In this document: piece by piece, positions 45,373-57,900 of the stretch
How positions within the stretch are numbered: position 1 is the stretch's first letter
Layout: every line of letters begins with the position of its first letter
The notes under the pieces: model-generated
Seen by the model: the letters and a program-made list of their open reading frames with translations, nothing else
What the model was told of the DNA's origin: nothing
The model's database searches: none
Position numbers and translations under genes: made by a program
DNA from: Podospora comata
Taxonomy: Eukaryota; Ascomycota; Sordariomycetes; Sordariales; Podosporaceae
Direction of reading: 5' to 3'
Assembly (NCBI GenBank): GCA_017354895.1
Contig: CP071499.1
Location: 1,426,001-1,490,000, forward strand
DNA length: 64,000 nucleotides

Positions 45373-46146
45373 GATTTCGAACTCGTGACAGGCAAACTCG
45401 GAACTGTAAATCGACGGGTCGGTTTGCGGGGGGTTCGTCGGGGCGGTGGTAGGGTCGCGGGTGGATGGACTGGTTTGTGGTGGTGGTGGCCGTCAGTCGC
45501 AAAAGATGGTTTGCTGCCGGGGGTGGGGCTCAATTTTTTGTGCTTGAGGGGCTGCCGTTGGACAAAGCGGTGAATTTTGATATGGCAGCTGCAGCGCCGG
45601 TTTAGGGTTTGGTGTGTAAGTAAGCAATTAAACAGTATTGGCAGAATTGTTGGTGGCTTTTAGCTGCATAAGCTCCGATTGGTGCATTTTTGTCAATCGC
45701 TTTGATGCAAATTTGATGAATCACTTTGAATCAAACTGCACAGCATGAGCTTCGCCGCAGCGAAGAGTCATCGGTGTAATCTCAGGCCATTTTGACAATT
45801 ATATAGCTTCCTTACGTCAACAACTTTAGAATGAAGATATCTCGAGCTCACATGTGCTTACAAACAGCTTGCCATTCAGTTCTTGGCCCCACCTGTGACA
45901 GACCGATTCTCCCAGTTTTCTGAAGGAGGGGCTTGGTTTTGCCCCGCCAAATATTTTGGACCACTTATCTTATCGTCAATCCTACTTCCATCCCAGTTCG
46001 GCCATCGAGGTGTTGGATTACGACGCATATATCAACCTTCTGTTGTCACCCTTGATAGAAAAGTCTAGAGGTGCTCGTTGTTTCTATTCAGAAAATACCA
46101 ACCCTACCAACTGTACATTTCACACCCACCATCACACACATTCACC
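45373..46146. promoter_or_regulatory. Divergent promoter region, eIF3l / Efl1
   Basis: 774 bp between the start codons of two genes of the translation apparatus. It must contain both core promoters and leaders. The eIF3l side is G-rich on the plus strand, and the central part (45600-45870) is AT-richer. I cannot name a specific factor site. Confidence 0.55.
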
Positions 46147-49100
46147 ATGCCGGTCGTTAGTCCCGAGAAGCTGGCAAAGCTCCAGCAAAACGCCGACGAT
46201 GTTCGAAATGTATGTCATAGATCACATCTCTCTCAAACATGGGTGAACCTCACTGACGCCTCATAACAGATCTGCATTCTCGCGCATGTAGTAAGTTGAT
46301 AAGTGAATTTTACACATATCAGCATCACCTGGACTGACAAGAGCTAGGATCACGGTAAAACCTCACTTACAGACGCTCTTCTTGCCACAAATGGCATCAT
46401 TTCACCGAGATTGGCCGGCAAGATCCGCTACCTCGATTCCCGTCCAGACGAACAACTGCGTGGTATCACCATGGAATCATCAGCCATTTCTCTCTATTTC
46501 TCCATGCTGAGAAGGTCAAGCCCAGAGGCTACCCCTGAGCCAAAAGAATATCTCATCAATCTCATAGACTCACCCGGGCACATCGATTTCAGCAGCGAGG
46601 TCTCGACGGCATCGCGACTATGCGATGGGGCTGTTGTTCTGGTGGACGCAGTAGAGGGTGTATGTAGTCAGACGGTCACAGTACTCAGACAAACGTGGAT
46701 CGAGAAGTTGAAGCCATTACTCGTCATCAACAAAATCGATCGCCTTATCACCGAGCTCAAGATGACGCCGAACGAAGCCTATATTCACCTTAGCAAACTA
46801 CTAGAACAAGTCAACGCTGTTCTGGGTAGTTTCTTCCAAGGCGAGAGAATGGAGGAGGATCTGAACTGGAGAGAGAGAATGGAGGAGCGCCGAGCCCAGG
46901 CTGTGGCAAACAAGGAGGCCCAATTGGTGGACCAGCAAAGCGATGCCGGCGATTTACAGTTCCAAGAAAAGGACGACGAGGAGATCTATTTTGCCCCTGA
47001 AAAGAACAATGTCATCTTTGGCAGTGCCATCGATGGCTGGGCGTTCACAGTACGGCAATTCGCTGGCTTGTATGAGAAAAAGCTCGGCATCAAGCGCAGC
47101 CTTCTTGAAAAGGTCCTTTGGGGCAATTTTTACCTCGACCCGAAGACCAGGAAGGTTCTCGGGCCAAAACATCTGAAAGGCAGAAACTTGAAGCCTATCT
47201 TTGTTCAATTGGTGCTCGAGACTATATGGGCTGTCTACGGGGCCACCGTGGGTGGTGACCACGGAAAGGGGGATCCAGCTATGCTGGAAAAGATCACAAA
47301 GTCTTTGAACATCACCATGCCACCTCATATTCTGCGCTCCCGCGACCCGAAGTTACTTCTTACCACCGTCTTCGCGTCCTGGCTTCCACTCTCCGTGGCA
47401 CTCCTGGTTTCAGTTGTTGAGTCGCTACCTTCGCCCAGAACCGCCCAAGCCGAACGTCTTCCAGAATTGCTGCAAGAAGTGCCTGGTGCGGACCAAATCG
47501 ATCCTACCATCAAGGAAGCCATGGTCTCATTCAAAAAGGAGAAGTCAGACCCCATGGTGGCGTACGTGAGCAAGATGGTGTCAGTCAAGGAGAGCGAATT
47601 GCCAGAAAACAGAAGAAAGGGGCCAATGAATGGCGAGGAAGCCCGAGATCTTGCGAGAAAGAAACGCGCCGAGGCACTCCGTGCACAGAAAGAGGCGAGA
47701 GGCGACAGAGAGTATGATGACGTTCAATTCATCACGGATGGACTTGCAAGCGCCTCTCTTGAGACCCAGACACCAGAAGAGGAGGAAAAGCCTGCCGAGA
47801 CCGAGCATTTGATTGGTTTCTCTCGTATCTACTCCGGAACCCTCTCTGTCGGTGACGAAGTTTACGTCTTACCACCAAAGTTTTCGCCAGCCAATCCGCT
47901 TGCTGAGCCAGTTCCCAAGAAAGTCAAGGTTGAGGCACTCTACATGATGATGGGCCGCAATCTTGAGCTCCTGGACACAGTCCCGGCTGGTGTGGTCTTT
48001 GGCATCCGCGGGCTCGAGGGTAGCGGCCTGCTCAAGTCTGGCACAATATGCAGCCAACTCGAGGGATCTGTCAACCTTGCTGGTATAGCAAACCTGCACG
48101 GCAAACCCATCGTCCGTGTTGCTCTTGAGCCGGAGAATCCATCCGACTTGGACAAGATGATCAAGGGTCTCCAACTGCTTGTGCAGAGTGACCCTTGCGC
48201 CGAGTATGAACAATTTTCTACCGGTGAGCACGTCTTGTTGACTGCCGGTGAACTGCACCTGGAACGCTGCTTGACCGATCTCAGGGAACGCTTTGCCCGC
48301 TGCGAGATCCAGGCCAGTGCCCCTATCGTGCCCTACCGTGAGACAATCGTCCGCGCAGAGGAGATGCGTCCTCCGGTCAACAAGGATCTCGGTCGTGGTG
48401 TTGTCGTTGGTGTTACCAGCTCCAAGCAAGTCACCATCACTCTTCGCGTGAGGCCACTTCCAGCGGAGGTCACCGACTTCCTAGGCAAGAATGCCGCCAG
48501 TATCAAGACTCTTTACTCAGGCCAGAAGAATGGTGACGATGAAGGCTCCGTAGCCCAAGATGATTCGTCCGAAGCAGATGCCGTAGAGGACAACGACCTC
48601 ACTATCACCAAGGCTCTTACCGCAGAGGAGCTGTCCAAGGAACTTCAATCCACCCTTGACAAGAGCGAAAAGGCCCGCGACGCCTCCATCTGGAAGGACG
48701 CCGTGGACCGCATCATCTCTTTCGGCCCCAGGCGCACAGGCCCGAACATTCTCATCGACGCGACCAAAGACCAGTTCTTCCCCAAGGCCTTTGCCGCCGA
48801 CAAGGAGGCTGTTGCCAGGGCCGTCAAGATTTCTGGTGATGAATCCCTCGACGCCCGCCACTTCAGCGACAAGATCGCCTACGCCTTTCAGCTCGCCACC
48901 CATCACGGACCCCTCTGCCACGAGCCAGTCCAGGGCATTGCTGTGTTCATTGAGGATGTCTCTGTCAACATTGAGGGCAACGTCACCGCTCGTGACCACA
49001 TCAACCGTCTCACTGGCGAAGTGATCAAGACTGTACAACAATCCATTCACAAGGGCTTCCTTGATTGGTCACCCCGTCTAATGCTGGCCATGTATTCTGT

Positions 49101-49564
49101 TGAGATCCAAGCAGGCAGTATGCTTTCCCTCCTCTCCCTCTTCCCCCTTTAACTTGGTATACTAACCTCCCTTTCCTTCAGCCGAAGTCCTAGGCCGCGT
49201 CTACGACGTCCTCACCCGCCGTCGCGGCAAGGTCCAATCCGAAGCCATGAACGAAGGCACGCCCTTCTTCACCATCGTCGCCACCTTGCCCGTTGCGGAA
49301 TCTTTCGGTTTCGCGGATGACATGCGCAAGCGCACATCTGGTGCTGCCCAGCCTCAGCTTATTTTCACTGGCTTTGAGATTCTGGACGAGGACCCGTTCT
49401 GGGTGCCGTTTACAGAGGATGATCTGGAGGATCTGGGCGAGTTTGGTGACAAGGAGATCGTGGCGAAGAGGTATATGGATGGGGTGAGGAGGAGGAAGGG
49501 GTTGTTGGTGGAGGGGCGGAATGTGGCTACTGATGCTTCGAAGCAGAGGACTCTGAAGAGGTAA
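46147..49564 (+). CDS. efl1: Elongation factor-like GTPase 1 (Efl1/Ria1), 60S ribosome maturation
   Basis: Four exons (46147-46209, 46270-46290, 46348-49117, 49182-49564) give 1078 aa. In the family, Efl1 acts in the cytoplasm with Sdo1/SBDS to release Tif6 (eIF6) from late pre-60S subunits. G-motifs of an EF-2-type GTPase are complete: the P-loop AHVDHGKT, split over two introns; switch I RGITMESSAISL; DSPGHIDF; and NKID. An Efl1-type insertion rich in charged residues follows NKID (about residues 140-200). Domain IV/V features appear in GELHLERCLTDLRERFARCE and VLGRVYDVLTRRRGKV. Exon 2 is a 21-nt microexon coding ICILAHV. The final intron has a perfect TACTAAC branch. The reading frame is intact throughout. 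Confidence 0.97.
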
Positions 49565-50203
49565 AGGTGATAGAATAGGGGTAGAAGACACAAGATTGGT
49601 GAGCAAAAAGAGACAATATTGTGCCCCAAATGCCGTGGCCATCTCTTCTCAAGCCAGAAACAAGGCCAAAGTATCATAGGTTCATTTCATCTATTATCAT
49701 ATTATTAATGATGCTAAATATTCCGCTCTGTCACGCACTGCCCTTCCTCCTCCCATTGCCCCTTGCTTTCCTTCCATGCAAACATGAAAAAGCGAATGTA
49801 CAAGTCTAACCTTTTGACCAGACCAGACCCAAGCAGCCAGCCAGCAGCAGCAGCAGCAGCAGCAGCACAGCGCCCCAACCCCATTGCTTGCTAAAACCCC
49901 CAAAATAGTACAAAAAAACGAACGACATATATATACTTGGCATAATTTGTTTACGCATCCGCCTACCAATCACCCACCCCCCAACCCCAACCCCGACCAC
50001 TCTATACCATAAACCCTGCCTGGTTTTCCATGATCCATCCCTTCCAGTCGTCATGCCCATTTCATCCATCATTTGCTGGCTTGATTCTTCTCAAAAGAAA
50101 AAAAAAGAGACAAGACAAAGATTATTAAAAGATGTAAAAACCCACTCCCTTTACTTTCCCATCCCCTCTCGAATCGAACAAAAACCACCCTTCTCACTCC
50201 CCC
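49565..50203. other. Convergent 3' flank between efl1 and the ceramide synthase gene
   Basis: About 640 bp between stop codons, with a CAG triplet run at 49841-49869 and C/A-rich DNA after it. No gene is present. Confidence 0.6.
49841..49869. repeat. CAG triplet run
   Basis: About nine CAG units in the non-coding 3' flank of efl1, a simple repeat. Confidence 0.9.
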
Positions 50204-51576
50204 TCACTTCTTCTTCCCGTTCTGCTGCTCCCCCTCATCCCCACTCCCCTCATCCTCACTCCTATCATCACTCGCCTCCCGATCCCTCACAAACCTATAC
50301 GCAATCCTTACAATGAAAAACAACCAAAACAGATTCAGCGCCTGCAAGCTCCCCAGCAAACCCCCCGTGATCCAAAACGCCAAGTCACACTTGTAGCTGC
50401 CCCCCTCCCAGTCCATGACATACGGCCCGACAGTCTTGAACTCATTAAACAAGCTAACCAAGATCTTCAAGTTCAAAAAATGCCTCAGGTAGATCCAAGA
50501 GCACATAAACAAGAAATAGTACGGTCCCGTGATCGGATGGTCGACATAGTTCAGCGATTTGGAAGTGGCGAGGAAAAAGTCCGAAATGTCGTGCGTGATG
50601 TACACCGCAAGCCCCATATACGTAAAATGAAACCTGTAGCTCAGACCGATGAGCGCAAGCGAGACGATATGGTGGCCGACTAGCTCCTTAAAGTCCTTTC
50701 GTGGCTTCTCCATCCCAAGCAACAACACAATCGCCTGCTGGGCCCAGTACGCCGCCTGGAAGAGATAATAAAATTTAAACGCCCCGTCGTGCGTCTTGTG
50801 CGGGTAACCTTCGTACATCCCCACGACATCAAAGTACCAGATTGGCGTCCTCGACATGACCCACATGCCACACGGGCCCATGATGCCAAAGTAGAGCGCC
50901 GTGTACATCTGTTCCATGTATCTCGCCTGCTTCCCCCTCGACTTGAGCCCGACCCAGCGGGAGAGCGGGCGGAGGACCTCCTGCATGATGAACTCGCGCG
51001 TGAAGGAGAGGACGACGGTGTAAAAGGTCACAAAGGCGATGTCCCAGAGCCCCTTGCCGTACTGGACGTGGGTCGCCCCCGGGGTTTCCGACAGGGGGAG
51101 TCTGTACGACAGGAACAAAAAGTGGGAGAGGGGGTTGGAGGAGGTAGGGTTGATTGCGTAGCCGAGGAGGAAGCAAGACAACAGGAACAAGGGGAGGACC
51201 CAAGTGTGTTTTACGCACGTGTGCTTGACTCGGCGGAGGAGGGTGCGGGCTTTGCGGCGTTTGGAGGTGCGTTTTGTTGATGGGGGGGAGGGGGGTTCCT
51301 GAATGGGAACAGACACATCGTGAGTTAGTTTTGGTGTGGTGGTGGTTACTTTCGAAGCGGTCAGGAGAGAGCGAACGATAAGAAAACACATACCTTGGAG
51401 TGGGCTCCCTGGATGTGCGCAATGCTCGTAGCAAGCGACGGCGAGCCGGTGTCGCCCACTTTCAAGTCATCTCCCAAGATGCTCGCCTTTCTCGTCCTCC
51501 TTCGCGTCGCCGTCGCGCTCTCGGTGGTGGTGGTGGTGCCGGGCAGAGGCGGGAAGGGCTCTGATCCCGTCGCCAT
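50204..51576 (-). CDS. lag1: Ceramide synthase, Lag1/TLC-domain protein
   Basis: Two exons (51576-51394, 51298-50204) give 425 aa. Lag1-type enzymes acylate sphingoid bases with acyl-CoA in the ER membrane. The TLC domain covers about residues 155-385. The Lag1 motif is clear: GHHIVSLALIGLSYRFHFTY with the His-His pair, followed by VYITHDISDFFLATSKSLNY. Several hydrophobic helices surround it (VLPLFLLSCFLLGYAI, DIAFVTFYTVVLSFTREF, FLFMCSWIYLRHFLNLKILV, LNLFWLFFIVRIAYRFV). The C-terminus is acidic and lysine-ended (EDEGSGDEGEQQNGKKK), and the N-terminus is short and Ser/Thr-rich. Filamentous ascomycetes usually have two or more such genes, and I cannot tell which paralogue this is. ATG 51576 is the first in-frame ATG. 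The coding strand is C-rich at the 5' end and G-rich after about 50880. Confidence 0.93.
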
Positions 51577-52687
51577 CTTTGGTGGTTTTAGGTAAGGAAA
51601 GCTGTTCAGTTCTGTGTCGTAGGGCGCCACAACGCGGCCGTTTTAATTGTTCGTTCGTTCGCCGGTTTGGGTCTCGGGTTGGGCAAGGAAGAAGAAAAAA
51701 AAAGGTTTGGAATTGTCGGAGTCGGAGGCAAACAGCTCTCGAGCCAGCCAGCACAGCGCGCGGACTTGATTTCCGAGGGACTGGATGAGACGGGGGTTCA
51801 AAAAACTGCAGGGTTCCCGCGGGAAAAAAAAGGCGTCGATTAGGTAATGGATCCCTGCTTGTGCCTGCTGACACTTCCAGACGCCGCCTCTAAGAAAAGT
51901 GGTTGCAGGTAGGTATGCGTGTAGGGACTGGCACTGACTGTAAAGACCCAAATCCCCTTTATTGATTGTTGACCTCAAGGATAAACAAAGTGGTCAAATC
52001 AGTTCAAAACGCCGTGTCGCACAGCACGAACGAACTGACGGTGTTATAAGTACACTGTGCAGTCGACGGGTCCGCGTTTTGAGAAACGGCCAATCGACGA
52101 CGGACAACAACTGAACCCCTGATTTTAGGGGACCGAGACCCACAGGTCAAGTGCGAGCCCCTTTTTCTGGAAGCCAGCTGCCGTTCTCGACCGAGTCTTT
52201 GGATACAGTGCTGATTACTGTGTCAACAACCAAAAGTCTTATGAGAATCTAGAGCGTAGTAAGATCTTGCAACACAAGCTGACAGGCCAGACACATGGAA
52301 GCGGCATGGATGGCAGAAATAACCGTACTTGATTTTCCTTCCCCAAAACCTCCCGTACAAGCTAAACGATAGATCTGACACCTTGCTGTAGCAGATCACA
52401 TAACCACTGCTTTCCCCCCCGAAATAAACCACGTCCCAACTAAATAGACGAGAACGTAAGACTACTACTCATGGTGTGATTCAAAATCCAAAACACTGTC
52501 GATATATCGACATCCCATGAGACCATCACTTTTTGTGGCATCCAAAAGCCCAATGAAACAAAACCCTCCAAAAACCCCCTTGAAAATGCTCCGTGAAATG
52601 ATATGCGCGCCTGCTATGCCCATAAAAATACACAACCACAGCCAAAACAATCGCCCGGTATATTTTTCAGGTCACGTGTATGAACCT
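51577..52687. other. Intergenic: ceramide synthase promoter and palH 3' flank
   Basis: About 1.1 kb with no supportable gene. The 51577-51850 part is probably promoter and leader of the ceramide synthase gene. Confidence 0.6.
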
Positions 52688-54970
52688 TCATGAAGGAGCG
52701 CGGCCACCAGAATCAGGACCAGTATCTGGGCCTGGTGTGGAATCAGAGTCCTGTGATGGGCCCCCTCCTTCAGGCCCTCCCAAATGTCGACCAGAGGAAG
52801 GCTCTGTAGGTCTCACCGTGTCCGCAAATGATATCTGAGTGCCACTCGGGGTAACTTGAGGTCTCGAACTTGTCAAGATCGAAGCCGAACGACCAACCAG
52901 CGTAGTAGGTGACGAATCATTGGTTGGTGACCTCAGATCTGAGACTGCACGAACTGGGGTTGTCGCTCGTTGGTATTGAAGCTCCTCATCTTCCAACAGT
53001 TGGGCGAGAGCAGCCCCTCGGCGAGGTGGTGCTGGAATGACCGTCACAGGCAGACTATCCGTGTCTGGAGCTGGCCGGAACTTCTCCCGCAACCGCTCAG
53101 CCTGATTTGCTGTGAACTCTTCAAATCGGCCGCGGATGTCCCACTTCCCTTCCTCTCTTGGTGACTTCTTCTCCTCAGACGAGACGGCATTCTCCTCATC
53201 ACTCCGCCGACTTCGCTTAAAAGAGAAGCTCGGTGTGAGGGTCTGCCATCTGCTGGACCCACCTCCCTGTGGCCCTTGGCCTTCATCTGCTGGTCTCCGG
53301 GGTGGTTCAGTCCGATGGGTGCTTCTACCATCGCTACTTCGGCTTGACGATGTGCTGGCTGTGCGTGATAGGGCACTTGTGTTGTGTGGCGGCGGCGGTG
53401 TGGCTTGCGATGCCGAGTCTGTGTTTTGGTGGTAACGAACTGCGTACACCGTGCTCGCAGCGCTCGCAGTGTCTGTCCGACTGATGGGTGTTGCTGTCGG
53501 CGCTGGTCTTGCTGGCCAAAGCGGTGGTTGCAAAGATCGTACTCGGTCATGATCCGATGGCTGTGGTGTCGTTTGCGTTGTTGTTTGGTCAGCTGGATCT
53601 TGATCCTTCTTTGGTCTCAGCCGAGACCTGTACTTGGCCTTCATGGCGATTACCGAGGGCCATGTATTTCCTCGCTCTCCTTGGGTGGCTGCTTTTTCCT
53701 TTGGTGGATTCTCGACGTACATCTCCTTATCCCCGCCATCACTGCCACTCCCTTTTCTTCTGCGGCGAGCACGACCGTCAGAAGTCGTGACATCGAGCAT
53801 CTCGTCTCCGTCAAACACCTCTCTTCCGAGAATACCGTCTCGTTTCTCTTCCCGTTCCAAAGCTTCGATTCTTTCCACCCACTCCCAGACAACCACACTA
53901 GCGGCAGCCGCTCCCACCCATCTGACGTACTCCCCCCAGCCGGTGAAGTCTGGCTTTGCTATATCCAGAATAAAAAAGACCACGGGAATAAGTACCGACA
54001 TCAATGACAGGGCTGCCATGAGACACATGTTCTTCATCTGCGGATGATAGAAGGCATATCGCTTCTTCATCAGTGAGTAGTAAACCACCCAGGCGGCATA
54101 CAGCACCCCGAGAGCAAGCGTGAAGAGGTAGCTGAGTGCTGGGATGGCATCGGAAAAGGAGCCGGGCCGGTTCGAACCCGTCTGGTCTGTATATCGAAAG
54201 CTGTTGAGAGATTGGAAGATGACGTCGAGCGTGATTAGCGCAAAGGCGGTCCACTTGATGATCACCTTTTCTCGCTGGCGGGGAAAGAGGCGGATGAGAG
54301 TTTGGGCTTGTGCAAGCCACAGAAACGTGTTAGAGACAATTCGGATTGCTTTTAGTTCGTTGCCACCCAAAACCTCCTCCTGCAACGCCTTCGCATTCTG
54401 AATCTGATAAATATATTGCTCCTCAGCAGCCTGAAAGGTCGCAGCAGACGCAATGGTGAGTGAGATAACGACAGACAGAGCCGCCACTTTTTGGAACCAC
54501 GGTCTGCCTCCAATCGTCGGCCCCGAGCCGCTGTGAGTGAATCCTCGCCGACCAAGAACAACAACTCCACCATCCAGGAAAGATCGTGGCGTGACGAATA
54601 ACATGATAACAAGCATATACGCAACTACTGTCGTCGCCGCAAGCGCATAGCACTGAGGAAAGGTTGACGCATAAAAGGGATCGCGAAAGTCGGAATATGT
54701 CCATCCATCGTCGTCCGGCATTGCCCCTACATTCGGATCGAGCTCGACTGAACCACCGCCAGCGTTGGCAATGATGGCTGGTGGAGTGACTGGTGTGCAT
54801 AGTGGCCGGAAAGCGGCCGAGGCTGTGAGGGTAACAACATCGCCATTTGGCATGGACAGAATACCGCCGACCGGGAGATTGAGAGCACCGCAATTGCGAC
54901 CTTTGGATACTAACGGCGCGTCGGTGGGCACGGGGCCCGCGTTACCGGGAAATAGCTGCCGGGCTTCCAT
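52688..54970 (-). CDS. palH: pH-response regulator PalH/Rim21, seven-transmembrane sensor
   Basis: A single exon of 760 aa. In the Pal/Rim pathway, PalH is the plasma-membrane sensor of alkaline pH that acts with the arrestin PalF to trigger ESCRT-linked proteolysis of PacC. Seven hydrophobic segments fall at about residues 107-126, 160-178, 208-228, 236-256, 274-300, 312-336 and 348-366. The conserved family stretch GGRPWFQKVAALSVVISLTI is at about 154-173. An extracellular N-terminus carries three cysteines (residues 27, 58, 107). A long cytosolic tail from about 367 is polar and probably disordered; in other fungi it carries the PalF-binding region. There is no intron, and ATG 54970 gives the usual N-terminus MEARQLFPGNAG. 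The divergent partner is the distant Tea4-like gene. Confidence 0.94.
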   Translation of the reverse strand: MEARQLFPGNAGPVPTDAPLVSKGRNCGALNLPVGGILSMPNGDVVTLTASAAFRPLCTPVTPPAIIANAGGGSVELDPNVGAMPDDDGWTYSDFRDPFYASTFPQCYALAATTVVAYMLVIMLFVTPRSFLDGGVVVLGRRGFTHSGSGPTIGGRPWFQKVAALSVVISLTIASAATFQAAEEQYIYQIQNAKALQEEVLGGNELKAIRIVSNTFLWLAQAQTLIRLFPRQREKVIIKWTAFALITLDVIFQSLNSFRYTDQTGSNRPGSFSDAIPALSYLFTLALGVLYAAWVVYYSLMKKRYAFYHPQMKNMCLMAALSLMSVLIPVVFFILDIAKPDFTGWGEYVRWVGAAAASVVVWEWVERIEALEREEKRDGILGREVFDGDEMLDVTTSDGRARRRRKGSGSDGGDKEMYVENPPKEKAATQGERGNTWPSVIAMKAKYRSRLRPKKDQDPADQTTTQTTPQPSDHDRVRSLQPPLWPARPAPTATPISRTDTASAASTVYAVRYHQNTDSASQATPPPPHNTSALSRTASTSSSRSSDGRSTHRTEPPRRPADEGQGPQGGGSSRWQTLTPSFSFKRSRRSDEENAVSSEEKKSPREEGKWDIRGRFEEFTANQAERLREKFRPAPDTDSLPVTVIPAPPRRGAALAQLLEDEELQYQRATTPVRAVSDLRSPTNDSSPTTLVGRSASILTSSRPQVTPSGTQISFADTVRPTEPSSGRHLGGPEGGGPSQDSDSTPGPDTGPDSGGRAPS

Positions 54971-57900
54971 GACGCTGATTGAGGGCGGCCTTCCGCCTAG
55001 TTTCTGTTATTGCCCAATCTCCATGGAATTAATTCCTCGAATGAAGCAGTCGTCCTCTCGTCGCAGGAAGGCTGTGGGCGCGCAGCGACGAGTTGTCAGC
55101 AGCTCCGGGGGCGGAGAAGCCACACAACCGCGCGGGTGGCAGGTCGGGTCGTCGTCGGGTTTGGTTGCGTCGCGATGGTACTACAGGTGTCTAGGATTGA
55201 TGAGCTGACAATCAGGATGCCGTCGCGATGTTTGGCGTGGGGGAGGCGATCGCAGAGAGGGCTGGGCGCCGAGAGATGCTCGCAGTCGGGAATCGACGGG
55301 TGGGCTTGGAGAGCGGGTGAAGGCAAAAAACGCAACGGCAGCGTTGTTGTTTGTGGAGGTTGAAACGGCGGCTGGTCGTGTCTGGCGTCAAGTCTGTCAA
55401 TTTTGTCGTCGCTCTGTCGTCCTGTCTCAACGGCCGGTCTCGAAGACGTTTGAACTTTGAAAGTTTGATGGTGAAATGATTAATAGCCGGGAGTGTAGAA
55501 GGGATGGCCCTTCTCAACACTGCAAAATTGGCCTAGAGTAAAGAAGCGGAGATACCGTGCCCGGACTGATGGGAGCGCACTGTCCTGAGGGAGGTGACAA
55601 AGTTGCGCTGGCAAATGAAAACTGGGGTGGTCGTGGTGGTGGTACTGTTGCCGCTAGCATTTCAGTGTTCAGCTGCCTGTCCAAGCGAAGTGCAAGCGCC
55701 TGCCCACCTCGGCCAGTCTCACCGCTCGAGGCCTATGAAAAGAGAGGATTCGAGCTGTTGAGAAACGAAGGGACAAATCTCAGTGTGACAAGTTGCTTGC
55801 TTGCTTGCTTACTTTGTGTTCTCCTCATGATGCTACCATCAACAGCAATACCGGACGTTGTAAAGTGGTCTTGATTACTTCTCGACGCTTCTCCGTCTTC
55901 CGTAGACAAAATAGGGGTGCTGTTTAATTAGCGCTTATCACTGGATGGCTATAACCAAGCGGGAAAAAAACAAGCGGCCGGGCAGCACTCGCAGCACAAC
56001 AACGCTCCTCCAGCGATCTGCCAGCTTTTTTCTGATCCCAGGCTCGCACTGTACGTCTTGGGTGCATCTTAACGCGCAGCGGGGATTGATTGAAAATGTG
56101 GTCTGCCCAAGCACACCAAGCACGACAAGATTGGGGCGCAGCGTGATTCTTCGTCACCCCAAATGAGCCATCCTGTTTTCCACCACAGGAATGCTACTTA
56201 GGTGGTCTTATTCTGACGATGTGTTCCTGGAGATACTGGGAGACACTGTGCTGCACAAGTTACACAAGTTGGTGTGGTCGGAAACCGTGGGAGCCCTACA
56301 CATCGGTTAGCTGGCTAGGACTTGGGACAGTAGTGAGTTTTCCCCGCTTCTCGCTCACGAATGGCACCATCTTGAGGTCACCCTTCGCGTTCACACAACC
56401 CTTCTATTGCCTTCTTGTCCAGAATCATCTTGTGTGAATGTGAAATGCACGAGAACAGTTGCGGGGAAGCAACCCCTCTTGATTTCATTGATCAATCTGA
56501 CTGTTCGCCAAGGGTTCCCGTCATTCTTGCCATGCTGTCATTGGTGACCTTGGCGAAGGCTTGTCTGTCGTGGAGAAGAAGCTTGGCGACCTGAAGCCGA
56601 TGGCCCCCAGCTTCGGCATTCTTCGCCCGTCTAGAACTCCTGAGAGGCGTGAACTCAAACCGCAACGCCGGGAATAAGGTCATCATGGTCGTGGACCCTT
56701 TCCATCTGATATGGGCATTGCTTTGACCAGTGACACACCACTGTGCGCTTTCACTTCCTTCTTTTCTCTGGACCCCTCTTCCGGATCGGCATCGTCCCAC
56801 ACCGCCACCAGAATCCAGCCAGAATCCAAAGAGGAATGCCACATGTGAGCATCGGAATGCCAAACCAGGTGTTCCTAAGAAGTTCAGGAATCCTCTTTTG
56901 GATACCTTCGGTCGGCTGCTTACAGTCCATCTTCAACCAGCAGAGATCCAGCAGTGGTCACGTCGGCTGTGGTCCCGCATGTGCCGAAGCTGCAATGGTC
57001 CCATATTCCAAAGCGCTCACTGTGACGGTTCCCCCTGGCTGAGGTGAGATGTCTGATTACACTCATGTGTCACCACCAAATATAGCGCATTCGTCTTTGT
57101 ACTGACCAACTGCATACTCTCAAAGCCAATTACCTGCCTTGAGCAAGAGACACGAGGCTGACCAACAGAGGCCGGGACGGGGAAACGGACTTTTCAGCCG
57201 GAATGTCCCTCACCTCGACGGCGTCGTCTGGTTCACCAGTTTGTCCGGCTGGTCGTCATCATGCCATCACCGCAGAGCGATTCATTCCACGTGTCTGCCC
57301 TTCCGATTGCTGGCGTGCTGGCTTCCGAACATTGTGTCCCAACGTTGACCGAGATCGGGGTCCGTGGCCTTTCTGAGGCCATTGGGATGCCGTGCTGCCC
57401 TTCGTGATGGCATTGGTATCGAAGGCTACTATGACAAGGAAAGCCTTGCCGGACATTAGTCGAAGACATCATTACCTACTTTCTGTTAGCTGGAAGCTCA
57501 AGGGGTATTCCATAGCTCCACCTCGATATTCTTGAAGAAAAGTCCTGTTCCAGACGGATTGTTCGACGGCAGGTAAGAAGTCGCAAAATATGGCTGTCAA
57601 GTATCGTTAATCTACAAGTCAATGCATTGATATAGGAATTGCTAGGAATTTTAACAGTTCATGGCGGGGCAGTTGAGGTGATGATGAAAGTGGGCATAGT
57701 CCACCCCGCAATTTCGCAGTGGGGAAATCACCAGCAGCCGTCAGTGGTTCTGGGACCAGCTGGCCAGGGACTCCCTGCACGCCCAGCGTTTCATGTGCCC
57801 CAGGGCCAAAAGACTTCCACTTTTTTTTTTCTTACTACTTTTTTGGAATATCACGACAGAAGAAGGCATTGATATCGACGGTAACCACTAGCTAGTAGCT

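Noticed and set aside
54165-54185. tRNA B-box-like GGTTCGAACCC
   Set aside because: It lies inside the palH coding sequence, with no A-box or acceptor stem at the right distance.
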